From positions 248,001 through 312,000 of the forward strand of contig BQMF02000296.1 in NCBI GenBank assembly GCA_027922465.2: DNA of 64,000 nt, read 5' to 3'. Both the position numbers and the translations under genes were made by a program. This document shows positions 19,207 to 32,601 of this stretch, piece after piece. Source of the stretch: Turritopsis dohrnii (Eukaryota; Cnidaria; Hydrozoa; Anthoathecata; Oceaniidae). Numbering within the stretch: the first letter of the stretch is position 1; every line of letters begins with the position of its first letter. Under the pieces are notes generated by a model. It had not been told where the DNA came from and ran no database searches. It saw only the letters and a list, made by a program, of their open reading frames with translations.

Positions 19207-22200
19207 TCATTGACCGTGAGCAAGTGGACATCGCATCAATTCCAATCCCTTCGTTTCAGTTGAAATAGAAGAGCGATTGAGGGTTGGTGTCAACGGGAGA
19301 GGATAGCCAGTTGAAATAACTTTTCCAATAACTTCAACTTGAAAACCAATATCGTGAAGTCGTTTGTGGTCCAGCATCAAACGACCATCAAAAGCAAACG
19401 CCGGTTTCAACATTTTGTTGTAAATCAGCTCGTAATCTAATGTCTAAACAAATGATTAACATTAAAAATAATTCACATTCACATTCCTCCACATCTCCAC
19501 TTGTCTTTCTCTAATAAGACAACGCTCCTCCACCTGTCCTATTTCAAGAAGACAACACTCCTCCATATATCCCATTTCAAGAAGACAACACTCCTCCACC
19601 TATCCCATTCCAAGAAAAAATGTTCCTCTACCTCAACAACAAAAGATTACCTTAAATTGATCCCATTCCGTGCATACCACCAGCGCATGCGCACGATCCA
19701 AACAGGAGTAAGGATCCTTGGCAACAGACACCAATCTTTTGACTGAATAATAATAGATTTAACTAATCAATAATATAACTCGAAATCCTTAATCAGGACT
19801 TCTAGGTCATATACCATCCATTGACACGGTCGTTTCTTTTTTTCTGTGTCATGTATACAACAGCCTCCTTGACCGTTTAGTATAGATGCAAATTATTCCA
19901 CCCTACCTCTGTCAGGATGCAATCCAAGAGAAGGTTCTGTCAGTTCTCTGAAGCAAAAAAAATTTCAATATCAATAATCTCGGTGGATTTAGTCAAACGA
20001 AGAAAATGTCTTTCACTGCGCATCAAAACTTTCGGAAGTATTATGTGCACTCGAGTAAAACCCAATCAGTCAATAATTTCATCAGATAACATGGCTTCAA
20101 GATTCAAGTCTTCTTGGTAGTCGAAAGCATATTCGAAATGGGGAAATTTAGTAAGAATAGAGTATAATGATATTGTTTCAAAAGGATCAAATCAAAACAA
20201 ACACTGCTTACAAGAATATTTGCTCTTCAGAAACTTGAGGATCAAATATGGAGACATGCGCTCCCTCTTCAACCAAATATTTGGTGATGTATATACTAGC
20301 CGATTCCCTATAAAAGCAGCACACTTATTTCATTATATGTATGAATAAGAATAACTACACGCTTTTTTCATAAGAATGGTGTTTTTTCGTTTCATGATGG
20401 ACATTCTTAACTTTTTAGTCAAAATCATCCATTATAGTCTTAAGATATTCTTAAAGCCGTACCTAACTTTTCGTGCCAGAAACAAAAGATAACTCAAAAG
20501 GCAAAACAGGGGGGTAAAACAAATAAATTACAAATATTTTTGCACCTACAGCAATGGAGAGCCACGTTTACATTGATAAATACAAAAAATAGCACTCAAA
20601 TATTAAACAAAATAAATTCTGACAAAATAAATTTTGAGCTCACAAAATCTTAAGATGGCAATATTCTTAAGACATTCTTAACTTTTTGGGCAATTTCATC
20701 TTGAACATTCTTATAAAGCGTATTCTTACATAAAAAAAGCGTGTAGCCGATTCCCTATAAAAGCAGCACACTTACTTCCTCTACAAATCTAGGTACAAAA
20801 CAAAAGAATTTCACTCATAATTGATATGAATACTTTACCGAGTGTCTCCAGTATTTTTTTTGAAAGCAAAACCCAACAAGCCAATTTTCTTGTCAGTCAC
20901 CGTATTAAACAAGCAATTGATAATACGATTGGCGAACCTCTTTCGTTGATATTCATTGAACAGGACAACTTGGTGCCAATACGCAGCAACCTCGGGAAGA
21001 TTGAGGGCTTCTGATAGATAAACAAGATTCAGGACATCCTTTTGGAAACAGCTTCCTCCGAACCCTAATACCAAAAAGTAATTACACCAAATTGTTTAGT
21101 ATCAAGGATGACGAAACTTCGTAAAACCTTGACCTAAATCACTTGTTTTCGATTTCGGGTTACGTCGAAAATCGAAACCGATGTTATTAGCTTCATAGAT
21201 AGACGTGGTCAACATTTGCAGTATAAACTCACCAACACTTGCTTTTAAAAACCTTATACCGATTCTCGCATCGGTACCAACAGCATAAGACACTTCATCA
21301 ATATCTGCTCCAGTCGCTTCGCATATTGCGCTCATGGCGTTGATACTAGATATACGCTGAGCGAGGAAAGCATTAGCCGCCTAAAATAAACGAAGAAACG
21401 GTCAGTTGGAAGTGGTAACATAAGTCATTTTCCTACGAATCTATAAAAACACATCATACCAATTTTGATAATTCGGAAGACCATGTATTCATTTTGATGA
21501 TTTTAGATTTGGGAATCCAATTTTCATAAATTTCAGCAAGAGCATCAATAGCAGCACGCCCTTCATCAGTTTGCTCGCCACCTATGAATGTTCAAATTAT
21601 CATTAACTGAAAACATTCTTAACGCCCTTCATCAGTTTGCTCGCCACCCATGAAAAAAAACTTCACGTCATTACCAGTCTCGTCTCCATTATATCATTCA
21701 TACATCAGAAGTATTGAAACTATTCTAATTCAGCAAGAAACATCCTATGGCATGACTTTCATATCAAATGCTTATCAAATAAATTCCCATAATGTGCCAT
21801 ACAAAAATTTCCTAAAGAAAAATAGCACTCACCGATTAAAACTCTGTCAGGATTAAGTAAATCAGAAATAGCACTTCCTTCAGCCAAGAATTCAGGATTT
21901 GACAATACCTGCATAAAGATACTTTTCAATTTTTTGTGAATAGATGAAGACTTCATTGAAGAAACACTGGGACAGTCAAAGATTAAGCCTTTAGATTAGA
22001 ACTTTGTAGTAACTATGTTCAGTATACCATTTTTATAAAACATTCGAAAGTCAGATAAAAGTCACAACATACCTGGAATGAAACACCAACACTTTTATTC
22101 GACTGAAGGATTCGTGTGATACTAAATATCATGGTTGTATTGTGTAATATCAACATTTCAAAATACACTTTGCAGGATGAACTTTAACTGACCTTTCCGC

Positions 22201-25200
22201 AGCTTTAACTGGTACAGTACTCTTCTCTACAACAATTTTATTGTCATTGGAAACTTTGGCAATAGTACGAGCAGCACTTTCTATGTACTTCAAATCAGGG
22301 GCTCGTCCTTTTCCAAGACCATACATTTTCGTTGGAGTATTAACCTTAAGAAGAAACAATTGCATTGAAAGACTGACAATTGTCAGAGCTAACATTATTC
22401 GAAGTATTAGCTTTATAATTGTCGCAACTTAGTACTTTGATTTCTGTGAATCTCTATTTCAATTGTAACTTTTGAAACCTTTGCAGAGCATGGTATAACA
22501 CATAGATGAAAAAACTGAAAAAAAACATTTGCATTTGAAACATCCTCCAGAAAACTTACAGAAATGAAAATGAGATCTGCTTCCTGGATGGCTTCATCGA
22601 TATTCGTTGAAAAAAACAGATTTCTTCCTCTACATTCTGTCACAACATCAACTAATCCAGGCTATGAAAAATAGAATGGTATTATAGTGAACCAAATGTA
22701 ATTCCTTTTCATAAGATAATGCATGAGTAAGCTTCACAAAGTTTATCTTTTGAAAATTTGAGTAACATCTACTCACTTTCTTCTGAAAAAGAAACAAATT
22801 AAGGACCACATTTGGATCAGAAATTTTAACACAGGAGTCATTAAAATAATCAATTGATGTTTTGCACAACTTAGTTGATAATATATCTAGATGGTAATTT
22901 TAGTCATTTCTGATTTTTAATGATGCAGGAGGGTTAGTGTCAAAAAAAATTGTTATCAAATTTGTTGAAAATCAAATCCATATAAAAGTAAGACATTGTG
23001 AAAATCTTTAGTTTATTTTCAGTAATAACTGCAGAGTTTACATAATGAGTTTAAAGTTTTTTGGAATGCTCAATTTAATGATACTACCAGGTGACAGCTG
23101 TTTTCAACAGTTGTTCATTTCGTATTTGTTCTGAAACATTATTAACGTATACTAGGCAATGTTTTTTTGTTATTAATATAACTCTCGCTTCTGTAACAAC
23201 ATGGTTCATTGTCAAGCATTTGCCTTTTTCCCTCTCACAACCATTTTTCCACATACCAAAGTTACTACATACCAAAGAAAAGGACGTAGAAAGTTTCAGT
23301 CTTAAGACAGAGAGTTTCCAAACATCAATTGCTGAACTACCAGTCATGTGTAGGTCACAAGAATTTCTAATAAAGAATTCTTCTCTGATTTGGAGGCTGA
23401 TATCATGTTCCATCCTCTGAACTTGTTTTTATCAACCATGATTGTTCGAAATGACTTTGCACCAGATGATGAAGGTTATAGTCCTGATATTTCATGTAGT
23501 TCTCTAGTGCCACGAATTGGGAAATTCCACTCATTTAATCTGCCATTATGTTCAACAGTTGTGTTTGCTGGAGAAACATAATGAGAGTGTGAGAAAACTT
23601 GGGAAAAATTGGAGTTTGCTGGATTGCAGTTTGTTAGCTCAAATACATTTTAATGAAGTAAAAAGAACCCTAATTATCCCTTGAATTAGCAAAATATACA
23701 AAAATTTTATTGCTTACAACCAAGATGAATCAAGAGATATTGACACATTGATAATTCGATTCTCCAGGAAAATGTGAAAAATATTTAACAAGATCATTAC
23801 TTTGTCAACAGTATAATACAGACAAATGAAGGGAAAAGTTCTGCTCATTTTGAGTTGAATGGGTTTCTGGAAGAAGATCGTTACAAGGAGACCACAATAA
23901 AATAAACAATTGGCAAAATGGATAAACGAACCAAAACTAACTAACTGACATTTATATAGTCAAGGGCACTTTGTAAAGAACATAAAAGGCAAACTTTGAA
24001 CACTGGCTAAAAAGAAGACTGCAATATCATTTGTGAATGAATCAAGTCAAATGGAAACCACCTGTTCTTTTGTTCTCATAACTGTAGAGAGAATCCTGTA
24101 AAATTTGTTCAAATGGTGAAAATTATTATTTAATCACATATCAAATTGTCATAACTAAAATACCACACTGCTTACACAAATAATATACAAAGGAGCAAAT
24201 AAGAAAAAATGGATAATGAGATAATGGATAATCTGGAAAGGAGTGAAAGAAATAATATCTGTTAGCTCCTCCTCTAATCTCAATTCTTATTCGATATCTG
24301 TTAATGGTGACATCACCTCTGACCCTTCTACTGTAGCCAATGCATTCAATGTTTACTTCTCCTCTTTTGCTGATACTATAAGGGCTTCAATCCCCTATAC
24401 CTCAAAACATTTTTCTCAATACTTAAAAAGCCCTAACCGTTTCATGGAATCATTCAATATATCTCCTGTAACCGCTGATGAGGTTGCAAAGCTTATTAAT
24501 TCTTTATCTGATAATAAAGCAAACGGACCTTATAGTATTGAAAACAACATTCTTAAACTTCTCAAATTTGAAATCTCACATCCACTACATAAAATCTTTA
24601 ATCTTTCCTTCTCTACTGGTGTCTTTCCTACTCTTTTAAAAACCTCTGCTGTTACTCCTGTTTTCAAAAAGGGATCTCCCCTGGAAGTCTCCAACTACCG
24701 ACCAATATCTCTTCTATCTAACATTGATAAAACTCTCGAAAAATTAATGTACTCACGTCTCATAATGTTTCTTGAAAAACACAACACCTTGTATGAGAGA
24801 CAATTTGGCTTCCGCAAAAACTATTCTACTTCACATGCTTTAATAAGCATCACTGAACGTATCCGCTCAGCTCTAGACCAGGGTCAGTTTGCTGTTGGGG
24901 TATTTGTTGATCTACAGAAAGCATTCGACACTGTGGACAATGAAATTCTATGTCAAAAACTATCATATTGTGGTGTTAGAGAACACAGTTTGTGAAAATT
25001 TCAAACTTGAATTCAACACTTAAATTAATTAAATATGGGGTTCCACAAGGTTCGGTCTTGGGACCACTTTTGTTTCTTCTCTATATCAATGATCTTCACC
25101 AAGCCCTTGCATTCTCAGAAGTTTACCATTTTGCTGACGATACTAATCTTCTTCACTTTAGTCACTCACTTAAATCTATCAACAAGAAGGTCAACATAGA

Positions 25201-27850
25201 CCTAAAGCTTCTCGTTCATTGGCTCAACAGTAATAAAATATCTCTAAACACAAGCAAAACTGAGTTTGTTCTTTTCAAATCCAAATGTAAACCATCTAAT
25301 TTTAACCTAAAACTTAAGATTAATGGGAAAAGACTTCAGCCAAGTGAACATATTAAATATCTTGGAGTACACTTGGATCAAAACTTAAACTGGAAAAAGC
25401 ATACTGATGCTCTTTCCATGAAACTTCATAGGGCTAATGGTGCCCTCTGTAAAATCTGACACTTTGTTCCTCATTTCATTCTTCTTTCTATTTATCATGC
25501 TATCTTCTCATCTCACTTACGCTATGGTTGCCAGGTCTGGGCTCAACAAGAACCTTTTATCACTAAACGTATCCTCCTACTTCAAAAATCTGCTGCTCCA
25601 AACCTCTCTTTGCTAAACTTGGTTTTCTTACTATCTTTGATCTTGTCAAAACCTGCAATGTATTATTCATACATTCAGCCCTCAATCATCAGTTACCTCA
25701 TCACATTCAGAGTACTATCAAATTTTCTAAGCTATCACATGAATTTAATACTAGAGGAAAGTCAATGGGCACTCTATCTAAACCCTTAGTCAATACTAAA
25801 TCCTTTGGAATACACTCTATTACCTACCAATCCATAACTTGTTGGAATTTTTTCCAATCTACTTTAGTCCCCTGGAACTAAGTTCCATACCTCTAAGCCA
25901 ACTAAAAAACCTTGTCAGTGGTTTCTTCTTATCACAGTACGCAGACAGTATCTAATAATTGAGCAATTTTTTATTTATTTATTTTTTTTCTTTTTGTTTT
26001 TTGTTTGTTTATTTGTTTGTTTTTTCTTGCATTTTAGTGTATGGTTTTTTTGTTTAACTTATGTTATAATGTATTTGTATTATTTATTTTGGTGGCCACC
26101 CCCTCTGTTTAGATAAGTCTATTGTGATGACCTCCAGTCAAATTGTATTTTTCTTAGCATCTTAGAATTCCTTTTGTTGACAAATAAATATCATTCATTC
26201 ATTCATTCATTCATTCATTCAAAGGGAGTTAAAATCTATAAAAAGATATTGCTGTAACACCAAGACAATTTCTACAATACTCGTAAAAAGAAAACTACAC
26301 AATCATTTTGGGCGAAAAGTGAAGAATTTTTCATCTCGATTTTTGTTCTAATTCTGATTCTATTCATCTACGAAAACTTGTTGCCAAAATTCAAAGAAAG
26401 AAACAAAAAATTTGCAAAATGAAATGTTGATGAAAATATTTTGATTTTTCAAACATTGTGGTCTAAATATTTTTTGAGGCCAGTGCAGTTGTTGTCAGAT
26501 TAGCAGAAAACTTTTGTGATACACTAGAACTTTGTATATTATGTATCGTTGCAAACGCCAGTAGGTTATCAAAACACTAAAAATGCTGCCATAGTTATAC
26601 CTAAACTAAAAAGTAATAGAGACCTGGAACCGAGCTGTTGTAACAATGGCAATAAACTACTTTTCTAATTTTGCAACTGTAGCTTATTTGTCCCTTTACA
26701 TACAAAGTTCTAAAAACATATCATTAGAAGTGTATGAGTTATTCATGTAAATTTAGCAGTTTGAAAATTGTAAAAACACGAAACTCGGAGCCACTGTGTC
26801 TTTAATTCTGTTTTAACATATATATAAACGCTCTATTAATTTTCATCGAGCACTCTACGTACCAAGTGATTCAACTCTGTATGGTACTATTTATGAGTTA
26901 TTCATGTATATATTTGTATGTCAGTAATATCTTTTTGAACATTGTGATGTCACCTTGCCATGGAGATCAAGTTTTGGACAAAACTTTAAAATGGCGATGT
27001 CTTAGGAACAAAAACGACTTTCATCATTTTTGAAATTCTTTCAATAGTAAAAAAATATCAATTTTGAAATTTTAAGTTTACTTCCCCTTTAATAAAGTTT
27101 CATCGACTAAAATTTCTGATTGTTTTCACAACTTTTCAGTTGATTTAAAAGAGATTAGAAACAGTGCACAACATTTTTGCTTGAAATATTTCAACCAATC
27201 TATAGCAAACACATTCTTGCAAAAAGGTAACGTGAACTATTACAGTATATGGCATAATTCATAATGGCACTAAATTTGTGACGAAATCAAATCTTTTCCA
27301 ATTTTGTGGCCACATTACAAAGCCAGAGCAAAACAATTACGATTATTATATTTCACCAACGGATTCTGGTCAAGGGTCCTAACTGTAAATCTTGTTCCCA
27401 CATGGTTTTGAAGTAATATTAATTGTAAAAACTTTGTTTGTGTGTGTGTTTCTTTTTAAAAATAATGACCTTCGAAAACTGTTTCATGTGAGGGTGAATT
27501 CTGAGTCAAGATGAAATTAGAGAAAAATATTTAGCACAGTTAGGTGGCTAATTACAACATAAGCAATAAAATATCTAAAAATAAGGTAATTTTGAGATGG
27601 TCACTATCATGATGTACAGTAATTGTCTGATTCTTACAAATAGTTGCTCTTAAACATTTGAGAGTAATTTATATAGCTTTAGTTATACCTCGAAAATTGG
27701 CAAAGCATCGGAATTCCACGAATTTATCCTGGATTCGCTTAAATCAACAACATGAACTTGAATATCTGGACATTTTTGAGCTATAACGCTACATGTAGGT
27801 CCACCAACATATCCCGCTCCAATGCAAGCTATCTTATTTACTTGTGGCAT
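19207..27850 (-). CDS. UGDH: UDP-glucose 6-dehydrogenase, 12 exons
   Basis: Oxidises UDP-glucose to UDP-glucuronate in the cytosol (2 NAD+), feeding glycosaminoglycan synthesis. Exons on the minus strand, all with GT/AG borders and matching phases: 27689-27850, 22560-22661, 22193-22344, 22073-22121, 21833-21908, 21460-21581, 21233-21380, 20839-21064, 20212-20307, 19907-19947, 19651-19742, 19207-19443. They sum to 1503 bases (500 residues plus stop), close to the usual animal length of about 494. The N-terminal Rossmann motif is [13 protein letters not shown]. The catalytic cysteine lies in FGGSCFQKD and falls at residue 276, the human position. [23 protein letters not shown] and [12 protein letters not shown] are typical. 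The C-terminus after [12 protein letters not shown] diverges, as in other animals. Intron 1 (5 kb) holds a LINE. An acceptor near 27910 suggests an upstream 5' UTR exon. The 41-bp exon 10 is the least certain, but it restores phase exactly. Confidence 0.93.
19513..19640. repeat. About 32-bp tandem repeat in UGDH intron 11
   Basis: Three to four units containing CAAGAAGACAACACTCCTCC are repeated head to tail with small changes. They lie wholly within the last intron of UGDH. Confidence 0.65.
20355..20746. mobile_element. MITE in UGDH intron 8, CTACACGC termini
   Basis: The left end is CTACACGCTTTTTTCATAAG and the right end TAAAAAAAGCGTGTAG, with internal ATTCTTAAG-type repeats. About 30 bases containing the exon-9 splice acceptor (GCCGATTCCCTATAAAAGCA) occur at 20299-20328 and again directly outside the right end at 20747-20776. 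That duplication is far longer than a normal target-site duplication. Confidence 0.65.
22662..24225. other. UGDH intron 1, part between exon 2 and the LINE
   Basis: No exon or complete transposon was recognised. The open frames here on both strands are overlapping and unsupported. Confidence 0.4.
24226..26222 (+). mobile_element. 5'-truncated CR1/jockey-type LINE, inactive
   Basis: Reverse-transcriptase coding sequence, antisense to UGDH in its first intron. It shows [20 protein letters not shown], motif [26 protein letters not shown] and the catalytic FADDTNL. Between motif A and GVPQGS about 20 residues are missing and the frame shifts near 24990. A stop at 25457-25459 breaks the C-terminal part, which continues as ..[20 protein letters not shown]. 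The 3' end is a short A/T-rich trailer ending in (ATTC)n at about 26187-26221. Loss of the 5' end, the deletion and the stops show it is dead on arrival or decayed. The 5' limit is approximate. Confidence 0.85.
26580..27096. repeat. Partial copy of the AGGGGCACTAAAC family
   Basis: Shares long segments with the complete element at 52406-53224. These include CATTGTGATGTCACCTTGCCATGGAGATCAAG-like sequence near 26940, the ending TTTACTTCCCCTTTAA, and an inverted match around ACCTGGAACCGAGC at 26630. The left terminus was not found. Confidence 0.6.
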
Positions 27851-29420
27851 AGTCTTTTGGAAGTTTTTTATAAAAAGTACTTCCTTGCTCTTCTAAATGT
27901 TTTGATTCTAAAAAAATGAACACGCATTAATGTATGGTCTGCTAGCATTACTAAAATTATCATTACACTTACTTTCAAACCTTGTATCACTTATTTTCTT
28001 ATTTCTGGTGTGTGAAACCAAGTACTACAATAAAGCGAGCCAACCTGTTGATAATAAACAAAACTGTAAAATGAACATAATAACTCAAGATTCCATGAAC
28101 TCTATAAAAAGGTTGTAGTGTTTATTTACTTGTCAATGAATGGGTTTTAATTTTGACTATGATCGGAATCAGTTTGCCCAGTGACAAAAACCTACAATTG
28201 AAAATTATGCAAATCTTTTATTACGAATCCAGCGCTCCATACAAGTTTCGTTCTGCAAGCTAATCGGCCTATTCATGATGCTTCCAAGAAATCTGTGATG
28301 TGATGGTGAAAGACAGATTCATATGTGAGTATTCTTTTTAATTGAGGAACAATGAACCTTTGTGAGTGATTTTCCACATACGGTATACAAACAAGAAAAT
28401 CCACGATGTGATATTGGGAGAAAAATAAAAATTTAAAAGCGACTTTCTTCTCACCATGTCATTCATTATTCATTCTACAGTATAGACGAGTTTCAATTAT
28501 ACCGTGAGTTGGGGCGAGATTCAACATGCCAAAATCAAGCAGCACTGGTCAATAATTTAAATACATTATATTTTTAAAACTAAACCAAGTTATACAACAC
28601 AAAAAAGATTCAAAGCAATCAAAACATTTATGAATGATTACCACCATTTTAGAGAGAGACTCTGGCTATTAAAATATCCCGATCCATTTAAGGTAATCTC
28701 TTGTTATGTAACGAGCTTCAAATGTTTTGACGTCAAATTAACCGCGCTGAACGAAATGCGTTTTCCAATGAGAATGTTGTTTTAGTTTCTCTGTGAGAAA
28801 AATATTTTCATAAATTTCATGTCGGTTCGTTGGATTTTGATATACGATTTAAAGTAAAAGTTGTTATAAAAGAAATAGTTTAAAATTTTAGGTTTTGACA
28901 CCAGGTTAGTGTAGTATTTCACAAATGGTTATTGTTTCTTTTTGTGTGAATCATAACAACACATGCGGCTGCTTGAAAATGAAAGTGAATGTCTGGTTTC
29001 TACATTGCAAAATCGGTTAAGTTGAACCTATAAGGATGAGACAGTCTAGTCATAGTCATAGATTTCAAATTATGCGAAAAATGTTGTAGATTGCTTTTAA
29101 ATTTTCAAATTTTTGTGTTTTCTCTCCTTCACTGTATTTACATGAAAAATACTCCAAAAGATGATGGTTTTATACCGAAAAGCTTTTGCTTAATTTTAAA
29201 CTTGTTGTTTGTTATTTTTCTTTATCTACTTTTAATGGCGAATCATACCAACACTCCAAAAGAAGTTATTTTTGTTTCATTAATGGGGGCCACTGAAGAA
29301 GATTTTCCATCTCTCAAATTCATTGTCCAGTGGTGAATCTTTTGAACTGAGTAGCAATGGGAATTGATGGATTGTATACGGTGTGCACTTTTAAATCTTT
29401 GCAGAAAACCCTTTACACAG
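27851..29420. other. Region upstream of UGDH, no further gene recognised
   Basis: The first 60 bases probably include a UGDH 5' UTR exon (acceptor-like TTTTTTTAG read on the minus strand near 27910). The rest shows no gene. A small hydrophobic frame at 29091-29336 has no recognisable family. Confidence 0.4.
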
Positions 29421-29422
29421 TA

Positions 29423-30352
29423 GTCGATTGGGGGAAAAAAGCCGCATTTTTTAAAACTTTTTATTGATTTGCATTATGTTTACAGTTAAACAATTCTAAC
29501 CATGTTAATGTGAAAGACATATGTTGCAACAAAACACTGGTATATCTTTTTAACATATTCATGCATCTATTTTGTAGAAAAGTAAGAATGATTGTGCAGT
29601 TTTTTTATCCTGAATATCGGGGAAAAAATCCGCAGTAAAGGGAAAAAAACCGCGCATTGAAAACTACGGTCCATGAGAACGATAAAGGTCGTTTTCCACA
29701 CCACATAAATACTTCGTAGGTAAAATATCTTGTAAAACTACATAAAGGCCGGTTTCCACACCATAGAGGCCCGTTTCCACACCACAGAAATTCTTCGTAA
29801 GCAAAACATCTTGTATTCTGATTATAATTGTCTTTTTTCTTTCCTTTGTATCAGCAACTGTGGGAACGTCCTCTCATTCGAATGTTCTTTCTTGGGAATC
29901 AATCTCCCAAGGGGATATTTAACGTGAGAAAACTTTGCGGCTTTTTTCCCCCATAGTCTAATTTTTGAGAAGGGAAAAAAGCCGCATGAATTTCGGTAAT
30001 ACGGCAAACGACTATGATGCAATATTTATTGGATGATTTCAAGATGGTGTTGATAGCTACGTGAAGCACGGCTGCTATTGATTTACTGTACCACGCGGTT
30101 GTAGTGGCAAAAGGAAGTCGAGTCTATATGAAGTTGATATTGCAAACAATTTGATGGTGAATTTTGAAGTATGAAATATGAAAAATCGGGGCAAATATTT
30201 TAAATATTATATAATTGAAAAAAATAGTTGTTAAATAGATGATAAAGCATATCTAATTAGTTTTTCATGTATTTCATTACAAAAAACAAATAAAATCAAG
30301 TGCGGCTTTTTTCCCCTGAAACATCACATGCGGCATTTTTCCCCTAAATGAC
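29423..30352. mobile_element. TA-flanked MITE with GGGGGAAAAAAGCCGCA ends
   Basis: The left end is GTCGATTGGGGGAAAAAAGC and the right end, read inversely, is GTCATTTAGGGGAAAAATGC. TA lies outside both (29421-29422, 30353-30354). The same GGGGAAAAAAGCCGCA motif occurs again inside at about 29620-29660, 29938-29955 and 29972-29990, indicating a second, nested or partly duplicated copy. No coding capacity. Confidence 0.6.
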
Positions 30353-30354
30353 TA

Positions 30355-31401
30355 TAATTGCACAGTCATCAATTCTCTCTATCATTGTGTTCTTTACATC
30401 TCAGCTCACGACGACACATAATGGTAAGACTCGCTGGTAAGCTTTGTGGGTGCGCTGGGTTGGACGGAAAGGTGTTTTAGGGGATGATATTGCTTTAGTG
30501 AAAACCATCTTTGAGAAATAAATTTTGCACAGTGATCAATCATCTCCTTCAGTTTGTTTCATTACATTGCTTCCACCCACACACCCCAAAATACGACCCG
30601 TACATTAGTATCATAAGGTAAACATGCTTGAAAGAGCGAAAAGGTGGCTGGGCGGAGGAGGACATCACATCGTGGAAACTGTCTTTGAGAAATCCTAGTT
30701 GGTATTTTAAACAACCTTTCTTTTTTTATAGTTAGAAAGTGTTGAAGCTTCTGGTTATTTTTTATATGCATTACAAGTCACACCAATGATATATCATCTG
30801 TATATTCTGCAAACTAAATTTAACCAACACAAATGTAAATAAGTTGCCTATACAATTTGTATCGCACACAGATAACTTCATTAATATCTGCAAGGTGTAC
30901 ATATCTGATTTTAAGGTTCTACCAATATATACCATAGATCTGAAGAATTGTTTCAACACACTTTCCTATACAGGCCTGGTCGTAAGAGGCGTGCGATCGC
31001 ACATATTACAACTACCACGATTCAATGATTCAATGCATCACTGTATTAAAAACAGTGTTTAAAGTAGCTTAAACCCAAAGAAAGAAATTATAAAATTGCG
31101 ATGTGGTAGTTGTAGTATGTATTGGGGAGATAACTGAGCTATGGGAATGGTCAGACCGTCAGACAAGTGAAACATCCATGATACACCAACGCTACCGTTC
31201 ACTAACCTACCCAGTGAGAATCATCAAAAAATCACTGTGATAAAGTGCATTTTTTATTGAAATAGTAGGTATATTTCTATAGAAATGCACTCCTTCGCAA
31301 TGATTTTTCACCAAACTTGCCCACCAGGTACTCGTGGAGACAAAAATGTAGATTAGGAATAGTCCACTCCATGTTTTCGGAGATTTCTGGAAACGATTTT
31401 T
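30355..31401. other. No gene; hairpin repeat near 31190-31300
   Basis: No coding sequence recognised. The segment 31225-31290 has an imperfect hairpin (AAGTGCATTTTTTATTGAAA versus TTTCTATAGAAATGCACT) that belongs to the same dispersed family as about 6845-6945 and 49425-49510. Confidence 0.4.
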
Positions 31402-32058
31402 CAGGGTGTCTGCTGGACCTTGAAAACCTTGAAAACAGACCAGGTGGCCTTGAAAACCTTGAAAATCAAGTATTTTTTTAATGGGAAACCTTGAAAACCA
31501 TGAAATGAGTGTCTATTACAGAGAACTTTTTCAGCAATGCTTTTAATTGTGTAACCATCAGTACCAAATTTAAGTCCATTGAAACTAACCTTTGTATCAT
31601 TGATTACAGTGGTGACCATTAACGGCCAGAAAAGAAAGTCCCTGCTGCATATATTGTCAAACTCTTTTAAAAAAACCTCCATACATCGGTCACCTCCAAT
31701 CAACGGCCCATAATAATTATTTACAAAAATAAAGTCAAGTTAAGCAGCCTTTGAACAGCTTTTATGAAACACTAGGTGATGCTGACTTAGTAAGTGCTTT
31801 GAATCTTGTCACACTACGACTTGAAACACTTAGGCTCAATAATGTTGTGTTTATTTTGATCATGAACCCCAAAGTGACCGCTATTAGAGGTTCCACTGTA
31901 TTTTACAATGTAGGGATCCAAAAATTTGAATTTTTTCTTAAAAAAACCTTGAAAATAGGCAAAAATTTCATCAAAAAAACCTTGAAGAACAGCTAAAATA
32001 TTGAGGAAAAAACCTTGGAAACTTTGAAATTGGGAAAAATAAATTAGCAGACACCTTG
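31402..32058. mobile_element. MITE with CAGGGTGTCTGC / GCAGACACCTTG ends
   Basis: The termini CAGGGTGTCTGCTGGACCTT and, inverted at the right, CAAGGTGTCTGCTAATTTAT bracket repeats of CCTTGAAAACCTTGAAAA at both ends. CAGGG-type ends resemble hAT, but no clear 8-bp target duplication was seen, so the superfamily is uncertain. No coding capacity. Confidence 0.6.
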
Positions 32059-32601
32059 TTTATCCATTTGCAGTGATGTAAATAAAGGAATTTTGTTTGG
32101 TTGGACATATGTACAACCCTTGAGAGCATCAATGAAGATGAGGGTCTGAGGTGCTCTCTGAGCCCCCTGTCGTAGTTAAGTTAAAATTTTATAGGCTTTA
32201 AATGGCTCTAGATTGGCTTAAAATCGGAAGTTTTCTATTTTATACTATAAAGTTTTTTTGAATTGGGCATTTTGTTGGTCGGACATTTCCATTATTTTAG
32301 CTTTTATCTGTCAGATCAATGTGTTAAAATGATCGGACATGTCCGATAACCGACTGCTATTTATATCACTTTGTCAATTTTTTTGCACGTAGAAACAAAA
32401 CTATAATTACTCATCCACTTCGTTTGCATCCGAAAAATTGTTCAATAGAATTGAATAATACTTTAAAGGAACTAAATTTCACGGGAACTGGATTTCGCGG
32501 TTTAGAGGATCTGCTAAATGAAAATTTGATTATTGAATTTGAAATTTTTACGTAGTTAAAACATTAATGAAACATTAATGGTCTTCGGATATTCTTTCTA
32601 A

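Noticed and set aside
20000..20130. Alternative UGDH exon 10 on the minus strand ([14 protein letters not shown])
   Set aside because: Every acceptor giving the needed phase leads to a stop; the 41-bp exon at 19907-19947 fits both neighbouring phases exactly.
29091..29336. 81-codon hydrophobic frame with a repeated NTPK motif
   Set aside because: No family, no splice or promoter evidence; likely chance.
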